In this document: piece after piece, positions 40,332 to 48,185 of the stretch
Numbering within the stretch: position 1 is the first letter of the stretch
How the letters are laid out: each line of letters begins with the position of its first letter
From: a virus
Direction: 5' to 3' (one strand)
IMG/VR virus record: IMGVR_UViG_3300048997_000104
Coordinates: 1 to 53,952 of that record
Length of the DNA: 53,952 nucleotides
Made by a program: the position numbers and the translations under genes
Notes under the pieces: model-generated
The model's database searches: none
What the model saw: the letters and a program-made list of their open reading frames with translations, nothing else
Told to the model about the DNA's origin: nothing

Positions 40332-40862
40332 ATGAATCGCGTTGGTTTCAAAGGTTTCCGCCGTCCTGAGCCGATCACTGCCGATGCCTTCACGAAGGCG
40401 GTGGATCGTCTCGAAATCTCCAACCTGTTTGTCTACTGGACAGGTTCGCCCTACAAGAGCCGGGCTGCGTCGCTTCGGTCGAATGCTCTGAAGACCATCA
40501 CCGAAGTGAAGACGCCCGTTCCGGTCAGCACGTTGCTCGACCGCGCCGCGCACTTGGATGGCGAAATCGGCTACAAGCCGGAAGTGGTGAAGTCTGGTCT
40601 GTACCTTCACCGCAATTCCAAGCCGGCAGTCTACTTTGCGCTGGAGCGCAAGGAAGATGGTTCCTTCGTCGCCGCCACGGATGTCCCGTACGCGGATGGC
40701 TTCCCCGGTGGCCTGAAGAAAGGCGCCACAGTTATCGCGGCTGGTACTGCTACCAAGCAGATCGCTTCGCCCAAGAAGCCAGCGCAGATCGCGGCACCGG
40801 CGACCGACCAGCCCAAACTCGTAAAGGGCAACCGCCGTAAGGCGCAACAGCCGACTGCTTAA
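40332..40862 (+). CDS. Hypothetical protein with basic C-terminal tail
   Basis: 176 aa from ATG at 40332 (GGAGAG 5 nt upstream). N-terminal 'GFKGFRRPEPITADAFTKAVDRLEISNLFVYWTGSPYKSRA' and 'TLLDRAAHLDGEIGYKPEVVKSGLYLH' look like a winged-helix fold. The tail is rich in Pro, Lys and Ala. Codon use is close to the structural genes, suggesting high expression. Followed by an intrinsic terminator. DNA-binding is a guess. Confidence 0.75.
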   Translation: MNRVGFKGFRRPEPITADAFTKAVDRLEISNLFVYWTGSPYKSRAASLRSNALKTITEVKTPVPVSTLLDRAAHLDGEIGYKPEVVKSGLYLHRNSKPAVYFALERKEDGSFVAATDVPYADGFPGGLKKGATVIAAGTATKQIASPKKPAQIAAPATDQPKLVKGNRRKAQQPTA

Positions 40863-40886
40863 TGCGCCTTTAACCAAAAAGCCTAG

Positions 40887-40913
40887 GGGCCAGAAAAACT
40901 GGCCCTTCCTTTT
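40887..40913 (+). terminator. Intrinsic terminator
   Basis: GGGCCAG (40887-40893), a loop of five A, CTGGCCC (40899-40905), then TTCCTTTT. It closes the unit of the gene ending at 40862. Confidence 0.85.
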
Positions 40914-40997
40914 GCCTAAACGTTTATGCGAAGATTGTAGCCAAAGCCGAGGATGTGGCCTATATTCTTCTGTATAAACTGAGAGATGGAGAGTGAG

Positions 40998-41162
40998 ATG
41001 AACAAAGTGACCCCGATGAAACTGGCGAATGACCGTTCTTTCTCTTGGACTAAGGAACAGGTGAAGACCTTCATCGCAAAGACCCACCTGACGGACAATA
41101 CTGAGTCTTGGCGCCGCTTCTACAACGACACTTTCGGCGCTCCCACTTCCTTCCCTGCTTAA
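40998..41162 (+). CDS. 54-aa small protein
   Basis: Starts MNKVTPMKLAND and includes 'SFSWTKEQVKTFIAKTH' and 'SWRRFYNDTFGAP'. The leader 'GAGAGATGGAGAG' upstream of the ATG is shared with the gene at 40332, as is the TTGCCTAAA-n-TTTATGCGA element farther upstream. It is bounded by a terminator, so it forms its own transcription unit. Well-formed helix pattern with several Trp/Phe residues; function unknown. Confidence 0.7.
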   Translation: MNKVTPMKLANDRSFSWTKEQVKTFIAKTHLTDNTESWRRFYNDTFGAPTSFPA

Positions 41163-41179
41163 CTAAATCCATAGCATAG

Positions 41180-41207
41180 GCCCCAGTTGAAAAGCTGGGG
41201 CTTGTGT
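41180..41207 (+). terminator. Intrinsic terminator
   Basis: GCCCCAG (41180-41186) pairs with CTGGGGC (41195-41201) and TTGTGTT follows. It terminates the small gene ending at 41162, at the border to the leftward operon. The following 41208-41377 holds no recognisable gene. Confidence 0.8.
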
Positions 41208-41377
41208 TATGACTAATACGTGTTATGAGTCGCCGGACCTCCTGTCACCTATTGACAAGCATGCAGGCCGAATTTCCAGGAATGGGCCACACACGTTCAT
41301 ATATTTTGCAAAAATGTAATTCACAAATCGGCCTAGACCGCTACACGCGCAAGCAGTATACTATGAGGTTTTGTTCC

Positions 41378-41677
41378 TCATATCCTGTGAATGATAGCGA
41401 TACCGGGCATCATACAGATGTTGAACTTATTCCCACAGCCATGACACTGGACGTTCTGGCAAGCACCGCCGCGCGGCCCATAGTGGAATTCGTCATCGCC
41501 GCAATCAGGGCACTTGCCAGGATTTGCCCAGTTCACAAACCTGTCGTAACGCAGAGGCTCCTGCTTAGCCTTCTTCACGCGGATCGGCCTGATTGCCCAC
41601 AGCAGGAGGCCAACCATCGCTGCTGCGCCGACAAATGCGGCCAGGAACTTGAGCAGAATGTCAATGGTCGTGTGCAT
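41378..41677 (-). CDS. TM protein with zinc-ribbon tail
   Basis: 99 aa, last gene of the leftward operon. The N-terminal 'DILLKFLAAFVGAAAMVGLLLWAI' spans the membrane. The C-terminus carries 'KCPDCGDDEF' and 'CQNVQCHGCGNKFNIC', a zinc ribbon. Cytoplasmic metal-binding domain anchored to membrane; function unknown. The opposite strand also has an open frame, rejected because it lacks domain-like sequence. Confidence 0.7.
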   Translation of the reverse strand: MHTTIDILLKFLAAFVGAAAMVGLLLWAIRPIRVKKAKQEPLRYDRFVNWANPGKCPDCGDDEFHYGPRGGACQNVQCHGCGNKFNICMMPGIAIIHRI

Positions 41678-41810
41678 CGCGCTTCTCCATCTTCACCTCC
41701 AGATCGAGCCGGATGCGCCTGAGCCTGCGCCATCTCCAGTAGCTCAGGGCGCACATGCAGATGGCCACGAGGAAGCCGAGTTTGGCGAGCATGTAGATAA
41801 ATGTGTCCAT
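41661..41810 (-). CDS. 49-aa TM protein
   Basis: Begins MDTFIYMLAKLGFLVAICMCALSYW and continues into a basic/acidic helix (RRLRRIRLDLEVKMEK). It overlaps the next gene by 17 bp. One membrane segment with a cytoplasmic charged tail; possibly a partner of the TM-zinc-ribbon protein. Confidence 0.6.
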   Translation of the reverse strand: MDTFIYMLAKLGFLVAICMCALSYWRWRRLRRIRLDLEVKMEKRDAHDH

Positions 41811-41812
41811 CG

Positions 41813-42022
41813 TCAGCACTCGCACTCTGTACCAACGGCGGCGAACCAGCCATGGTGCTCGCCGGATTTGGGAGCCTGCCCAGGCTTGTGGACGTAGGCA
41901 TGGACGCCGCGCTCAAATCCAGCCAATGGCTCTGGCACCAGCGTGACCTCCATGCCCCGCTTGGCTGCGCGACGTTTGATGTCTTCAACTGTATGCCAGT
42001 TGCAGCGCGTGAACTCGCTCAT
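41813..42022 (-). CDS. Small hypothetical protein
   Basis: 69 aa from ATG ending at 42022, overlapping the upstream stop. 'CNWHTVEDIKRRAAKRGMEVTLVPEPLAGFERGVHAYVH' is helix plus strands with several His residues. No family recognised. Confidence 0.65.
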   Translation of the reverse strand: MSEFTRCNWHTVEDIKRRAAKRGMEVTLVPEPLAGFERGVHAYVHKPGQAPKSGEHHGWFAAVGTECEC

Positions 42023-42399
42023 GAGTCGCGCCCGGTAATGGTGGTGTGCGCAGACCGGACTAGCACGCGCTTGTCGGTGCCCTCCAGTTTGGAGAGCAGG
42101 TCTTGCGCCAGGGCGATGACGCCATCGTTGTTGACGCCTTCGGCGCGGAATATCCAGGCACCGAGGAGGCCGCAGAGCCACCATCGCTGCTCGTCGCTGA
42201 CGGAGATGTAGTCTGCTTGAGATGTCCGATTGTAGTCCATGTCGAGCGTCTCTGGCTTGATGCCGACGATGCGCAGGCGGCAGAGGCCATCGACGTTGAC
42301 CCAGAGCGTGTCGCCCTCGGTCGAGTTCGCTGAGTGGATCGACAACTGTACGCCGTGCTCTGGCTTGTTGATGTCGATCATTCTGATCTCGCGTTCCAT
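42019..42399 (-). CDS. Hypothetical protein
   Basis: 126 aa from the ATG at 42399, with AGGAG upstream on this strand. Beta-rich: 'VQLSIHSANSTEGDTLWVNVDGLCRLRIVG', then a helical C-terminus 'GVIALAQDLLSKLEG'. No recognised family. Confidence 0.65.
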   Translation of the reverse strand: MEREIRMIDINKPEHGVQLSIHSANSTEGDTLWVNVDGLCRLRIVGIKPETLDMDYNRTSQADYISVSDEQRWWLCGLLGAWIFRAEGVNNDGVIALAQDLLSKLEGTDKRVLVRSAHTTITGRDS

Positions 42400-42419
42400 G
42401 CTTGTTCTCCTGAGTGACA

Positions 42420-42614
42420 TCAATGCTGATCCATAATCAGCTTGTGGAAGTGCCAGGTCTTGTAGCCACCGCTCTCGATATGGTTCTGGGCGAACCGGAT
42501 GGCATTGTCAGCTGTGCCCATGGCCTCGGCGGAAGTGAAGATGCCCTGGTGGGCGACGATGACGAGCGGGCGGAACATCCCGATGGCTGTGCGTGTGCAT
42601 CCTGCTGATTCCAT
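42420..42614 (-). CDS. Small hypothetical protein
   Basis: 64 aa from the ATG at 42614, overlapping the upstream gene's stop. 'IGMFRPLVIVAHQGIFTSAEAMGTADNAIRFAQ' looks like a strand-helix unit. No family recognised. Confidence 0.6.
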   Translation of the reverse strand: MESAGCTRTAIGMFRPLVIVAHQGIFTSAEAMGTADNAIRFAQNHIESGGYKTWHFHKLIMDQH

Positions 42615-42850
42615 TATTCGTACCCCTGTAGATCGTGATATGCCCCCAGGCATGTGATGGCGTCGTTACTGCCCGCCGCGCGGAAGGCATTTTCGAGTGA
42701 AGCGTCGATGATAGCCAGCAAAGGCTTCAAATTGCCGGGGCTATCATCTTCCATGGCGATGCGCGCCCGCATAGAGGCGACACGGGCAATCTCCCGTGCC
42801 AACCCCTCTGCGAGATTGACGATGCGCTCAGGCACTCGCCGCACTCGCAA
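42614..42850 (-). CDS. Small helical hypothetical protein
   Basis: 78 aa, helical ('IVNLAEGLAREIARVASMRARIAME', 'PLLAIIDASLENAFRAAG'). It overlaps the genes on both sides, as expected of a tight operon. No family recognised. Confidence 0.6.
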   Translation of the reverse strand: MRVRRVPERIVNLAEGLAREIARVASMRARIAMEDDSPGNLKPLLAIIDASLENAFRAAGSNDAITCLGAYHDLQGYE

Positions 42851-43394
42851 TGCGAATGCCAGTGACCATGTAGATAAACTGCGAGCGCGCCTGCGGGTCT
42901 GCCTGCTCCCAGGACCGCATCATCGCATTGACCTGAGTGGCGATATTCCCAGTCAGGTTAGACTGATCGCGCAACTTGGTGATCGGCACCACCTTGGTGC
43001 CATTGTCGATGGCCTTGCTGAGACCGCTGCCCAGCTTGCGCATCTTTTCGTCGCGGCGCTTGGCTTTGCGCGCTGAGTCAACGATGAGCTTCTCAGGATT
43101 TGCCGAGAAGCCGACGCTGATGTAAGAGAGCAGGGTGCCGCGCGTGTACCGCTTCCCAGTTGCGCTCTGGATGTTGGTGGTGCACCACTTGACAAATTTC
43201 GCGGCATCACCGTTTGCTTTGCGCCCCTGCCGTGGCCGTTGCCCGACTATGATCATGTAGACCACCGCGAGCCTTTTGCAAAAGGCTACGCGGGAGCCTT
43301 GTCGAAGCCTGGCCAGCTCATTAAGCTCGCCCTTGAGCTCGTCCAGCGACGCATCGCTTGACGGGTCAAGTAGCAGGGACTCAATGCGCGTCAT
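42828..43394 (-). CDS. Hypothetical protein, possible regulator
   Basis: 188 aa from ATG at 43394 (1-2 bp after the previous stop). Residues 15-110 ('LDELKGELNELARLRQGSRVAFCKRLAVVYMIIVGQRP', 'KFVKWCTTNIQSATGKRYTRGTLLSYISVG') recall DUF3102-like phage regulatory proteins with a helix-turn-helix-like arrangement. The C-terminus is helical. Assignment tentative. Confidence 0.6.
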   Translation of the reverse strand: MTRIESLLLDPSSDASLDELKGELNELARLRQGSRVAFCKRLAVVYMIIVGQRPRQGRKANGDAAKFVKWCTTNIQSATGKRYTRGTLLSYISVGFSANPEKLIVDSARKAKRRDEKMRKLGSGLSKAIDNGTKVVPITKLRDQSNLTGNIATQVNAMMRSWEQADPQARSQFIYMVTGIRIASAASA

Positions 43395-43395
43395 A

Positions 43396-43746
43396 TTACT
43401 TATGGACAATTTCCATCTCCTGGGATTGGGTTGTGAGTTGTTTGGTGCGGATGATGTCTTCGATGTACGCCCGCTTGCGTTCAATTCCTTCGGCGCTGAA
43501 AATGAAGCAAAGTTCTGTTTCATTGACGCCGAAGAACTTGCCCAGCATGTCGTATAGCCCGCAAGGCGAGCCGTAATGGGCGGCAGGGAAGCCCATGTCG
43601 ATAAGCAGCTGGTCGTGGCGAGCCTCATTCCAGAGGCAGGTGCTCCACTCGCTTTGCTGGCCTGGCCTCATCGCATTGGCCAGTTTGTGGAGCTGGTTGA
43701 GCCGCTCGAATTGTGAGGCCATAGGCGAGACGATGCTGCCGTCCAT
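43396..43746 (-). CDS. Tandem paralogue B of the leftward operon
   Basis: 116 aa. The N-terminus 'VSPMASQFERLNQLHKL' is nearly identical to the upstream gene ('VSPMASQFERLNRLYEL'), and both share 'CLWxEAxHDxLLxxMGxP' and 'FFGV...E...IFS' blocks. Stop and start overlap (TGATG). A recent duplication of unknown function; partly shared nucleotides also remain. Confidence 0.75.
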   Translation of the reverse strand: MDGSIVSPMASQFERLNQLHKLANAMRPGQQSEWSTCLWNEARHDQLLIDMGFPAAHYGSPCGLYDMLGKFFGVNETELCFIFSAEGIERKRAYIEDIIRTKQLTTQSQEMEIVHK

Positions 43747-44087
43747 CAGACAACCTCCTCGATGCGGGATTGTTGCCTGAGAGCCAGCAGCTTCGCTGCC
43801 AGATAGTTGCGCTTGACCAGCATGTCTTGACCACTGAAGATATGGTCAATTTCCACGGAGCTGACGCCAAAGAACTCCCTCAGCGGTTCATATGCCACAG
43901 GACCGCCGATATTGTCGCACCGCGTCGGCAGTCCCATGCTCACGAGCAGCTTGTCGTGAACGGCCTCAGCCCAGAGGCAGCTTCCCCACTCCCTTTGGTC
44001 AGCGTTTGATTTTTTGGACAGCTCATAGAGCCGGTTGAGCCGCTCGAATTGAGAGGCCATTGGCGAGACTAGGACATTTCCATCCAT
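43746..44087 (-). CDS. Tandem paralogue A, first gene of the leftward operon
   Basis: 113 aa from the ATG at 44087 with GGAGGTGG upstream (strong Shine-Dalgarno). Shares 'SPMASQFERLNRLYEL', 'WAEAVHDKLLVSMGLPT' and 'FFGVSSVEIDHIFSGQ' with paralogue B. As the first gene behind a promoter it is probably early and abundant. Family not recognised. Confidence 0.75.
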   Translation of the reverse strand: MDGNVLVSPMASQFERLNRLYELSKKSNADQREWGSCLWAEAVHDKLLVSMGLPTRCDNIGGPVAYEPLREFFGVSSVEIDHIFSGQDMLVKRNYLAAKLLALRQQSRIEEVV

Positions 44088-44116
44088 TTCCACCTCCAAA
44101 TTGCCGCCTACCCCTT

Positions 44117-44145
44117 ATTATCGCGTGATTACAAGTCTGAAGCAA
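44117..44145 (-). promoter_or_regulatory. Leftward promoter TTGCTT-N17-GATAAT
   Basis: On the minus strand TTGCTT (44145-44140) and GATAAT (44122-44117) are separated by 17 bp, 30 bp before the first leftward start codon. It is the natural promoter for the nine-gene operon. Confidence 0.65.
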
Positions 44146-44180
44146 GTGATAAGATTGAGGAACAAGCCAATATATCCACT

Positions 44181-44208
44181 TTTTGGCGCATTTTATTCAG
44201 GATATACT
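44181..44208 (+). promoter_or_regulatory. Candidate promoter for the packaging operon, TATACT
   Basis: TTTTGG (44181-44186), 16 bp, TATACT (44203-44208). It is the only promoter-like sequence in the 230-bp divergent gap on this strand. A start near 44215 would place the terminator at 44232-44277 inside its leader. Confidence 0.55.
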
Positions 44209-44231
44209 TAATAAGTTGGAATTAGGCACTT

Positions 44232-44277
44232 GACCGGCAGCGTATTGATCTCCATCTCTCCGCTGCCGGTCTTTTTT
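44232..44277 (+). terminator. Strong intrinsic terminator in the packaging-operon leader
   Basis: GACCGGCAGCG (44232-44242) and CGCTGCCGGTC (44261-44271) form an 11-bp stem followed by TTTTTT. The nearest upstream genes are transcribed the other way, so the only + transcript it can act on starts at the local promoter. Confidence 0.9.
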
Positions 44278-44318
44278 CTGCTAGACGTTTGTAGGCCTGC
44301 TGGAGTATGCTATGCAGC

Positions 44319-44819
44319 ATGGCCGCGAAAACCGACTTCAAACTTGGTCAGGCGATTGACTCCGCACTCGGCGGCGGCACAAACACACCACTTGTGTATC
44401 TGCCGCCCGGTCAACGCACTCAGACGCGAGTGAACAAGCCAACCAAGTTGGACGTCAAGGACCAATTGATCCGCATCCAGCACGAGGCTGACCCGGTGGG
44501 GTTCCTCATTGCCGCGATGAATGGCGAGGCATTCCAAGTCCACATCATCACCGAGGGCGGCGAGCAAATCTCCGTGCCGATGCAAGCCTCCATGAAGGAT
44601 CGCATCAAGATCGCAATGCATCTGGCTGACAAGCTGATGCCGAACCTCAACCTCCACAAGCACATCACCCCGCCTGGCGGCGACGGCAATAGTGGCCAGC
44701 TACCGGGCGCGAGCGGCATGACGTTCGCTCAGATGGTGGCAAAGGCATCCAGCAACGCTGATCACGCGCCGAAGGCCAAAGTCACCACCGTGGATGAGCA
44801 AGGGAACGTGGAAGAATGA
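44319..44819 (+). CDS. Candidate small terminase or packaging accessory protein
   Basis: 166 aa from the ATG at 44319 (another in-frame ATG at 44307 is only 1-2 nt from GGAG). 'VKDQLIRIQHEADPVGFLIAAMNG' and 'MKDRIKIAMHLADKLMPNLNLHKHI' are helical, with a Gly/Pro linker and acidic tail. It is the first gene of the packaging operon, where small terminases lie, but no HTH motif is certain. It could also be an uncharacterised conserved protein. Confidence 0.55.
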   Translation: MAAKTDFKLGQAIDSALGGGTNTPLVYLPPGQRTQTRVNKPTKLDVKDQLIRIQHEADPVGFLIAAMNGEAFQVHIITEGGEQISVPMQASMKDRIKIAMHLADKLMPNLNLHKHITPPGGDGNSGQLPGASGMTFAQMVAKASSNADHAPKAKVTTVDEQGNVEE

Positions 44820-44902
44820 TCAGCTGGATGGCGGTCGGCGGCGTGACCGTATTCGTGCTCGTCTGCACACACATCTTTATCAGGAGCCTTGACCAATGTT
44901 GA
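44816..44902 (+). CDS. 28-aa single-TM microprotein
   Basis: Begins MISWMAVGGVTVFVLVCTHIF, a membrane helix, then IRSLDQC. Start overlaps the previous stop (ATGA) and the stop overlaps the next gene by 7 bp. The nested layout suggests real translation. Confidence 0.45.
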   Translation: MISWMAVGGVTVFVLVCTHIFIRSLDQC

Positions 44903-45189
44903 GAATTTTGGCTATGCTGATCGAGCGAGTGCCCTACAACGCATTCTGGGCAATCGACTGCTTCTTCTCTGCCATCACCGGCGGCGACAAGGGCGAGACC
45001 ATCAGCGCGCGGCTCTGGGGCCAACAGCTGAAAGTGGGCATCTACGGCTGGCCCGCGCGGATCGCCCAGAAGGCCCTGGACGGAGTTGTCCTTCTGTTCT
45101 TCGGCCAGAAAGATCACACCAAGTCGTCTTATGACGAGTTCTTGCTGGTCAAGGCGGCTCGCGCCGCTGCCGCCGCACTCGTCAAGTAG
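44896..45189 (+). CDS. Small hypothetical protein before the large terminase
   Basis: 97 aa, ATG with AGGAG upstream. It contains a hydrophobic patch ('ILAMLIERVPYNAFWAIDCFFSAI') and a basic, Ala-rich C-terminus. Could be a membrane-associated or packaging accessory protein; not recognised. Confidence 0.6.
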   Translation: MLRILAMLIERVPYNAFWAIDCFFSAITGGDKGETISARLWGQQLKVGIYGWPARIAQKALDGVVLLFFGQKDHTKSSYDEFLLVKAARAAAAALVK

Positions 45190-45205
45190 CCCTGGCGGCC
45201 TCGAT

Positions 45206-46786
45206 ATGAGCGAAACAATGATCAAGGCGCTGTCCTATTGGCGCGCCAATCCTGTCGAGGCCGTTAAGGACTGGTTCAATGTCACGCCTGAAGATTACCA
45301 AGGGGACATGCTGAATGACCTATTCGGATTGCACCATCGTGTCGCAGCCAAGAGCGCGCACGGTGTTGGCAAAACAACGGTTGAGTCGTGGGCTGCTTGG
45401 CTTTTTCTCACTACTCGTCCTCACCCCCGTGTTGTTGCTACTGCTCCCACCCAGAGTCAGCTCAAAGACATTCTATGGCCAGAAATGGCAAAGTGGGCAG
45501 AGAAATTTCCTCAAGAACTCCGATCAATGTGGGAAATCTCTGAAACTCATGTTCGCCACAAAGAATTCCCCAAAACATGGTTCGCCGTGGCACGTACGTC
45601 GAACAAGCAGGAGAACCTCCAAGGGTTCCACAACGATCACGTTCTAGTGCTGGTTGACGAGGCATCAGGCGTCCCTCAGCCAGTATTCGAGGTGATCGAA
45701 GGAATCATGACCAACGCGGATGAGCACGGGCTTGAAGCCAAGTTGCTCATGTGCGGGAACCCCACCCAGATTGCTGGGGAGTTCTACAATGCGTTCCACA
45801 AGAACCGCATATTGTATGGTCGTTACACTATCTCCGGCGACGTTGAGAAGCCAAAAGACCCGAACGGCGGCAAGATATACCTGTCTAAGCGTGTATCGTC
45901 GTCCTATCGGCAGACTATGGCGCGTAAGTATGGCGCAGCCTCGTCTGTATATGACGTGCGTGTGCGCGGAGTGTTCCCGCTCGCGGCGGATGGCGCAGTC
46001 ATCCCGATCGCATGGGCTGAAGCGGCGCAATACCTCAATGTGCCTGTCTTTGATCCGATTGCCGATCCTCTGGTGCTGGTCATGGACGTGGCTCGGTTCG
46101 GCGGCGATGAAACGGTCCTGGCATGGTTCCGTAGAAATCACTGCGTCAGAATGCAGGCGTGGCCGAAGACATCCATTAACGAATGTGTTGATATCTTGTG
46201 GGACGCAACAAAACAGAGTAGCGTTCAAGTATCTCGCATTGTCGTTGATGAGCCCGGTATCGGCGGCGGTGTGGTCGATGTCGCGCGTCGTGCTGGACTT
46301 GCGATTAGCCCATACAACGGCGGTGCTGCGCTCAAGGTCGAGAATGGTGACCCGGAGGAAGATGTAAGAATGTTCGCAAACCGGCGCAGCCGCGATTGGT
46401 GGCGCGTTCGGCGGTATCTGGAAAAATCTCTGACCAAGCTTCCAGTGGATGAGGTGCTCATTAACCAGCTCGCCTCTGTGAAGTATGTTTACAACCAGAA
46501 AGAGAAGATTCAGGTTGAGTCCAAGAGCGATATGCGCGAGCGACTTGGCGAGGAAGCATCGCCTGACCGCGCTGACGTGATCGTTATGGGCCTAGCCCCT
46601 TTCTACAGCTTGGAAAACGCGGTCCCGCTTGAACTGCTAGACTGGGCAAACGGAACAGTCTACGGTTCAAACCGGCCCACAGCAGAGATGGATTTTGGCG
46701 ATGGCACGAAAGAACCAGGCCTCGGCAACCACTGGTCAGAGCACCCCTTCGACCGGAGCGGCGGCGGCAGCCCCGGCGGCTTCTAA
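45206..46786 (+). CDS. terL: Terminase large subunit
   Basis: 526 aa from ATG at 45206. 'AAKSAHGVGKTT' is the Walker A motif, 'VLVLVDEASG' Walker B, and 'NPTQIAGEFY' the coupling motif. The nuclease domain shows 'VMDVARFGGDET', 'IVVDEPGIGGG' and 'SPDRADVIVMG', the three acidic sites of the RNase H-like fold. It packages DNA into the prohead. The C-terminus overlaps the portal gene by 86 bp. Confidence 0.95.
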   Translation: MSETMIKALSYWRANPVEAVKDWFNVTPEDYQGDMLNDLFGLHHRVAAKSAHGVGKTTVESWAAWLFLTTRPHPRVVATAPTQSQLKDILWPEMAKWAEKFPQELRSMWEISETHVRHKEFPKTWFAVARTSNKQENLQGFHNDHVLVLVDEASGVPQPVFEVIEGIMTNADEHGLEAKLLMCGNPTQIAGEFYNAFHKNRILYGRYTISGDVEKPKDPNGGKIYLSKRVSSSYRQTMARKYGAASSVYDVRVRGVFPLAADGAVIPIAWAEAAQYLNVPVFDPIADPLVLVMDVARFGGDETVLAWFRRNHCVRMQAWPKTSINECVDILWDATKQSSVQVSRIVVDEPGIGGGVVDVARRAGLAISPYNGGAALKVENGDPEEDVRMFANRRSRDWWRVRRYLEKSLTKLPVDEVLINQLASVKYVYNQKEKIQVESKSDMRERLGEEASPDRADVIVMGLAPFYSLENAVPLELLDWANGTVYGSNRPTAEMDFGDGTKEPGLGNHWSEHPFDRSGGGSPGGF

Positions 46787-48185
46787 GGGTGTAAAGCCAC
46801 GCGGGCCAGGGCGTCCGCGCAACATCGAGAAGGACGTTACAGTAATTACTGGGGGTCAGCTGGTCGCGTGGCCTAGCCCTCTCCCTGGTGTGCGGGGGAA
46901 CTATGAGCAGTACCGCCCTGATGATTTGATGGGGCGTTATGGCTTCCGCATCTATCGTGAGATGCTTCACGATGATACGGTCAAGGCCTGCCTCAAATTC
47001 AAGAAGGTTCTTGTCCACGGGCGCTCCTGGGATGTGACGCCTTTTGGCGGCAAGGACGCGACTGACCAGGACACGAAGATTGCTGAGTTCGTGTATGACG
47101 CGCTCGCGGCCACGAATTGGAACCGCATCCAACGTGAAATCCTGACCTGCCTCGATTTTGGCTTCTCCATCGGCGAAATCATCTGGGAAGTCAGGCCGTA
47201 TGAGGACCAGGGCCTCAAGGTCATGCTCAAGGACGTGCACCACCGCGACCCGGAGTACATGCGCGTCAACGTCGATATTCACGGCAACATCAACGAGTTC
47301 CGGCAGCTGAGTTCATACATTCCGCCGTACCACATCGACATCGACCCAAACAAGGTGCTGCACGTCGCCTATCAGAACGAATTCATGAACCACTACGGCT
47401 GGAGCGATCTGCGCGCTGCCTATCGCGCCTGGTGGTCCAAGAAATTCGTCACGCAGTTCTGGAACGTCTTTCTGGAACGGTTCGGCTCGCCGCTGATGGC
47501 GATGAAGTACCCGCAGGGTGCATCCGACCAGCTCAAGACGGCGCTCCAGCAAATCCTGACCGGCCTCCAATCCAAAACCGACATCTTGGTGCCGGAAGGT
47601 GTCGAGATTGATCTGATCGAGGCCACGCGCGCTGGACAGGGCAATTACCTGGAGGCGCTCACTTACTTTGACGTGGGCATCTCGCGGGCGATCCTCGTGC
47701 CGGCTTTGCTGGGCATGGGAGTCGATGTCAAGCGCGGCTCTGACTCGCAGTCGCGGCTCCATCTGCGCGTGCTCATGAAGATCGCCAACGATTTGGCCAG
47801 CGACGTATCCTGGGAAGTTAACCAGAAAATCGTCAAGCAGATCGTGGACATGAACTTTGCCGGGGTGACGAATTACCCCATCTACGGCTATGGCGATTAT
47901 GGCGAGTATGAAGCGGCTGAGATCGCCGACTCAATCGCCCAGCTGTTCAACGCCGGCATGCTCGATATGGACCAAGCTGACGTGAATTATGCCCGGTCCA
48001 TCCTTGGTCTGCCGATCCGCGAGCCTGGCGACGAGGATGAGGTGAACCGGCCGCAACCGACGCCGCTGGGCAATCCTGGCCAGGGGATGGGCGGTCCAGG
48101 CGGTGCCGCAGGTGGCGCTGGCCCAACTGCTGGCAATCAACGTGCCAAAAAGCCTGCCGGTGCAAAAAAGAACAAGAACGCATAA
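46701..48185 (+). CDS. Portal protein, Mu gp29-like (DUF935)
   Basis: 494 aa from the ATG at 46701 within the terminase gene. The N-terminal 50 residues are disordered (Ser/Ala/Lys/Pro). The body has 'YRDPEYMRVNV'-like segments and 'WGWSDLRAAYRAWWSKKFVTQFWNVFLERFGSP', typical of the DUF935 portal family. 'YLEALTYFDVGISRAILVPALLG' belongs to the clip/wing region. Forms the dodecameric DNA gate at the head vertex. Confidence 0.85.
   Translation: MARKNQASATTGQSTPSTGAAAAAPAASKGVKPRGPGRPRNIEKDVTVITGGQLVAWPSPLPGVRGNYEQYRPDDLMGRYGFRIYREMLHDDTVKACLKFKKVLVHGRSWDVTPFGGKDATDQDTKIAEFVYDALAATNWNRIQREILTCLDFGFSIGEIIWEVRPYEDQGLKVMLKDVHHRDPEYMRVNVDIHGNINEFRQLSSYIPPYHIDIDPNKVLHVAYQNEFMNHYGWSDLRAAYRAWWSKKFVTQFWNVFLERFGSPLMAMKYPQGASDQLKTALQQILTGLQSKTDILVPEGVEIDLIEATRAGQGNYLEALTYFDVGISRAILVPALLGMGVDVKRGSDSQSRLHLRVLMKIANDLASDVSWEVNQKIVKQIVDMNFAGVTNYPIYGYGDYGEYEAAEIADSIAQLFNAGMLDMDQADVNYARSILGLPIREPGDEDEVNRPQPTPLGNPGQGMGGPGGAAGGAGPTAGNQRAKKPAGAKKNKNA

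Noticed and set aside
40242-41087. 281-codon minus-strand open frame
   Set aside because: Antisense to two + genes that have their own ribosome sites and terminators.
41225-41722. 165-codon + strand open frame
   Set aside because: Antisense to the TM-zinc-ribbon gene, whose Cys pattern and membrane helix make it the likelier coding strand.
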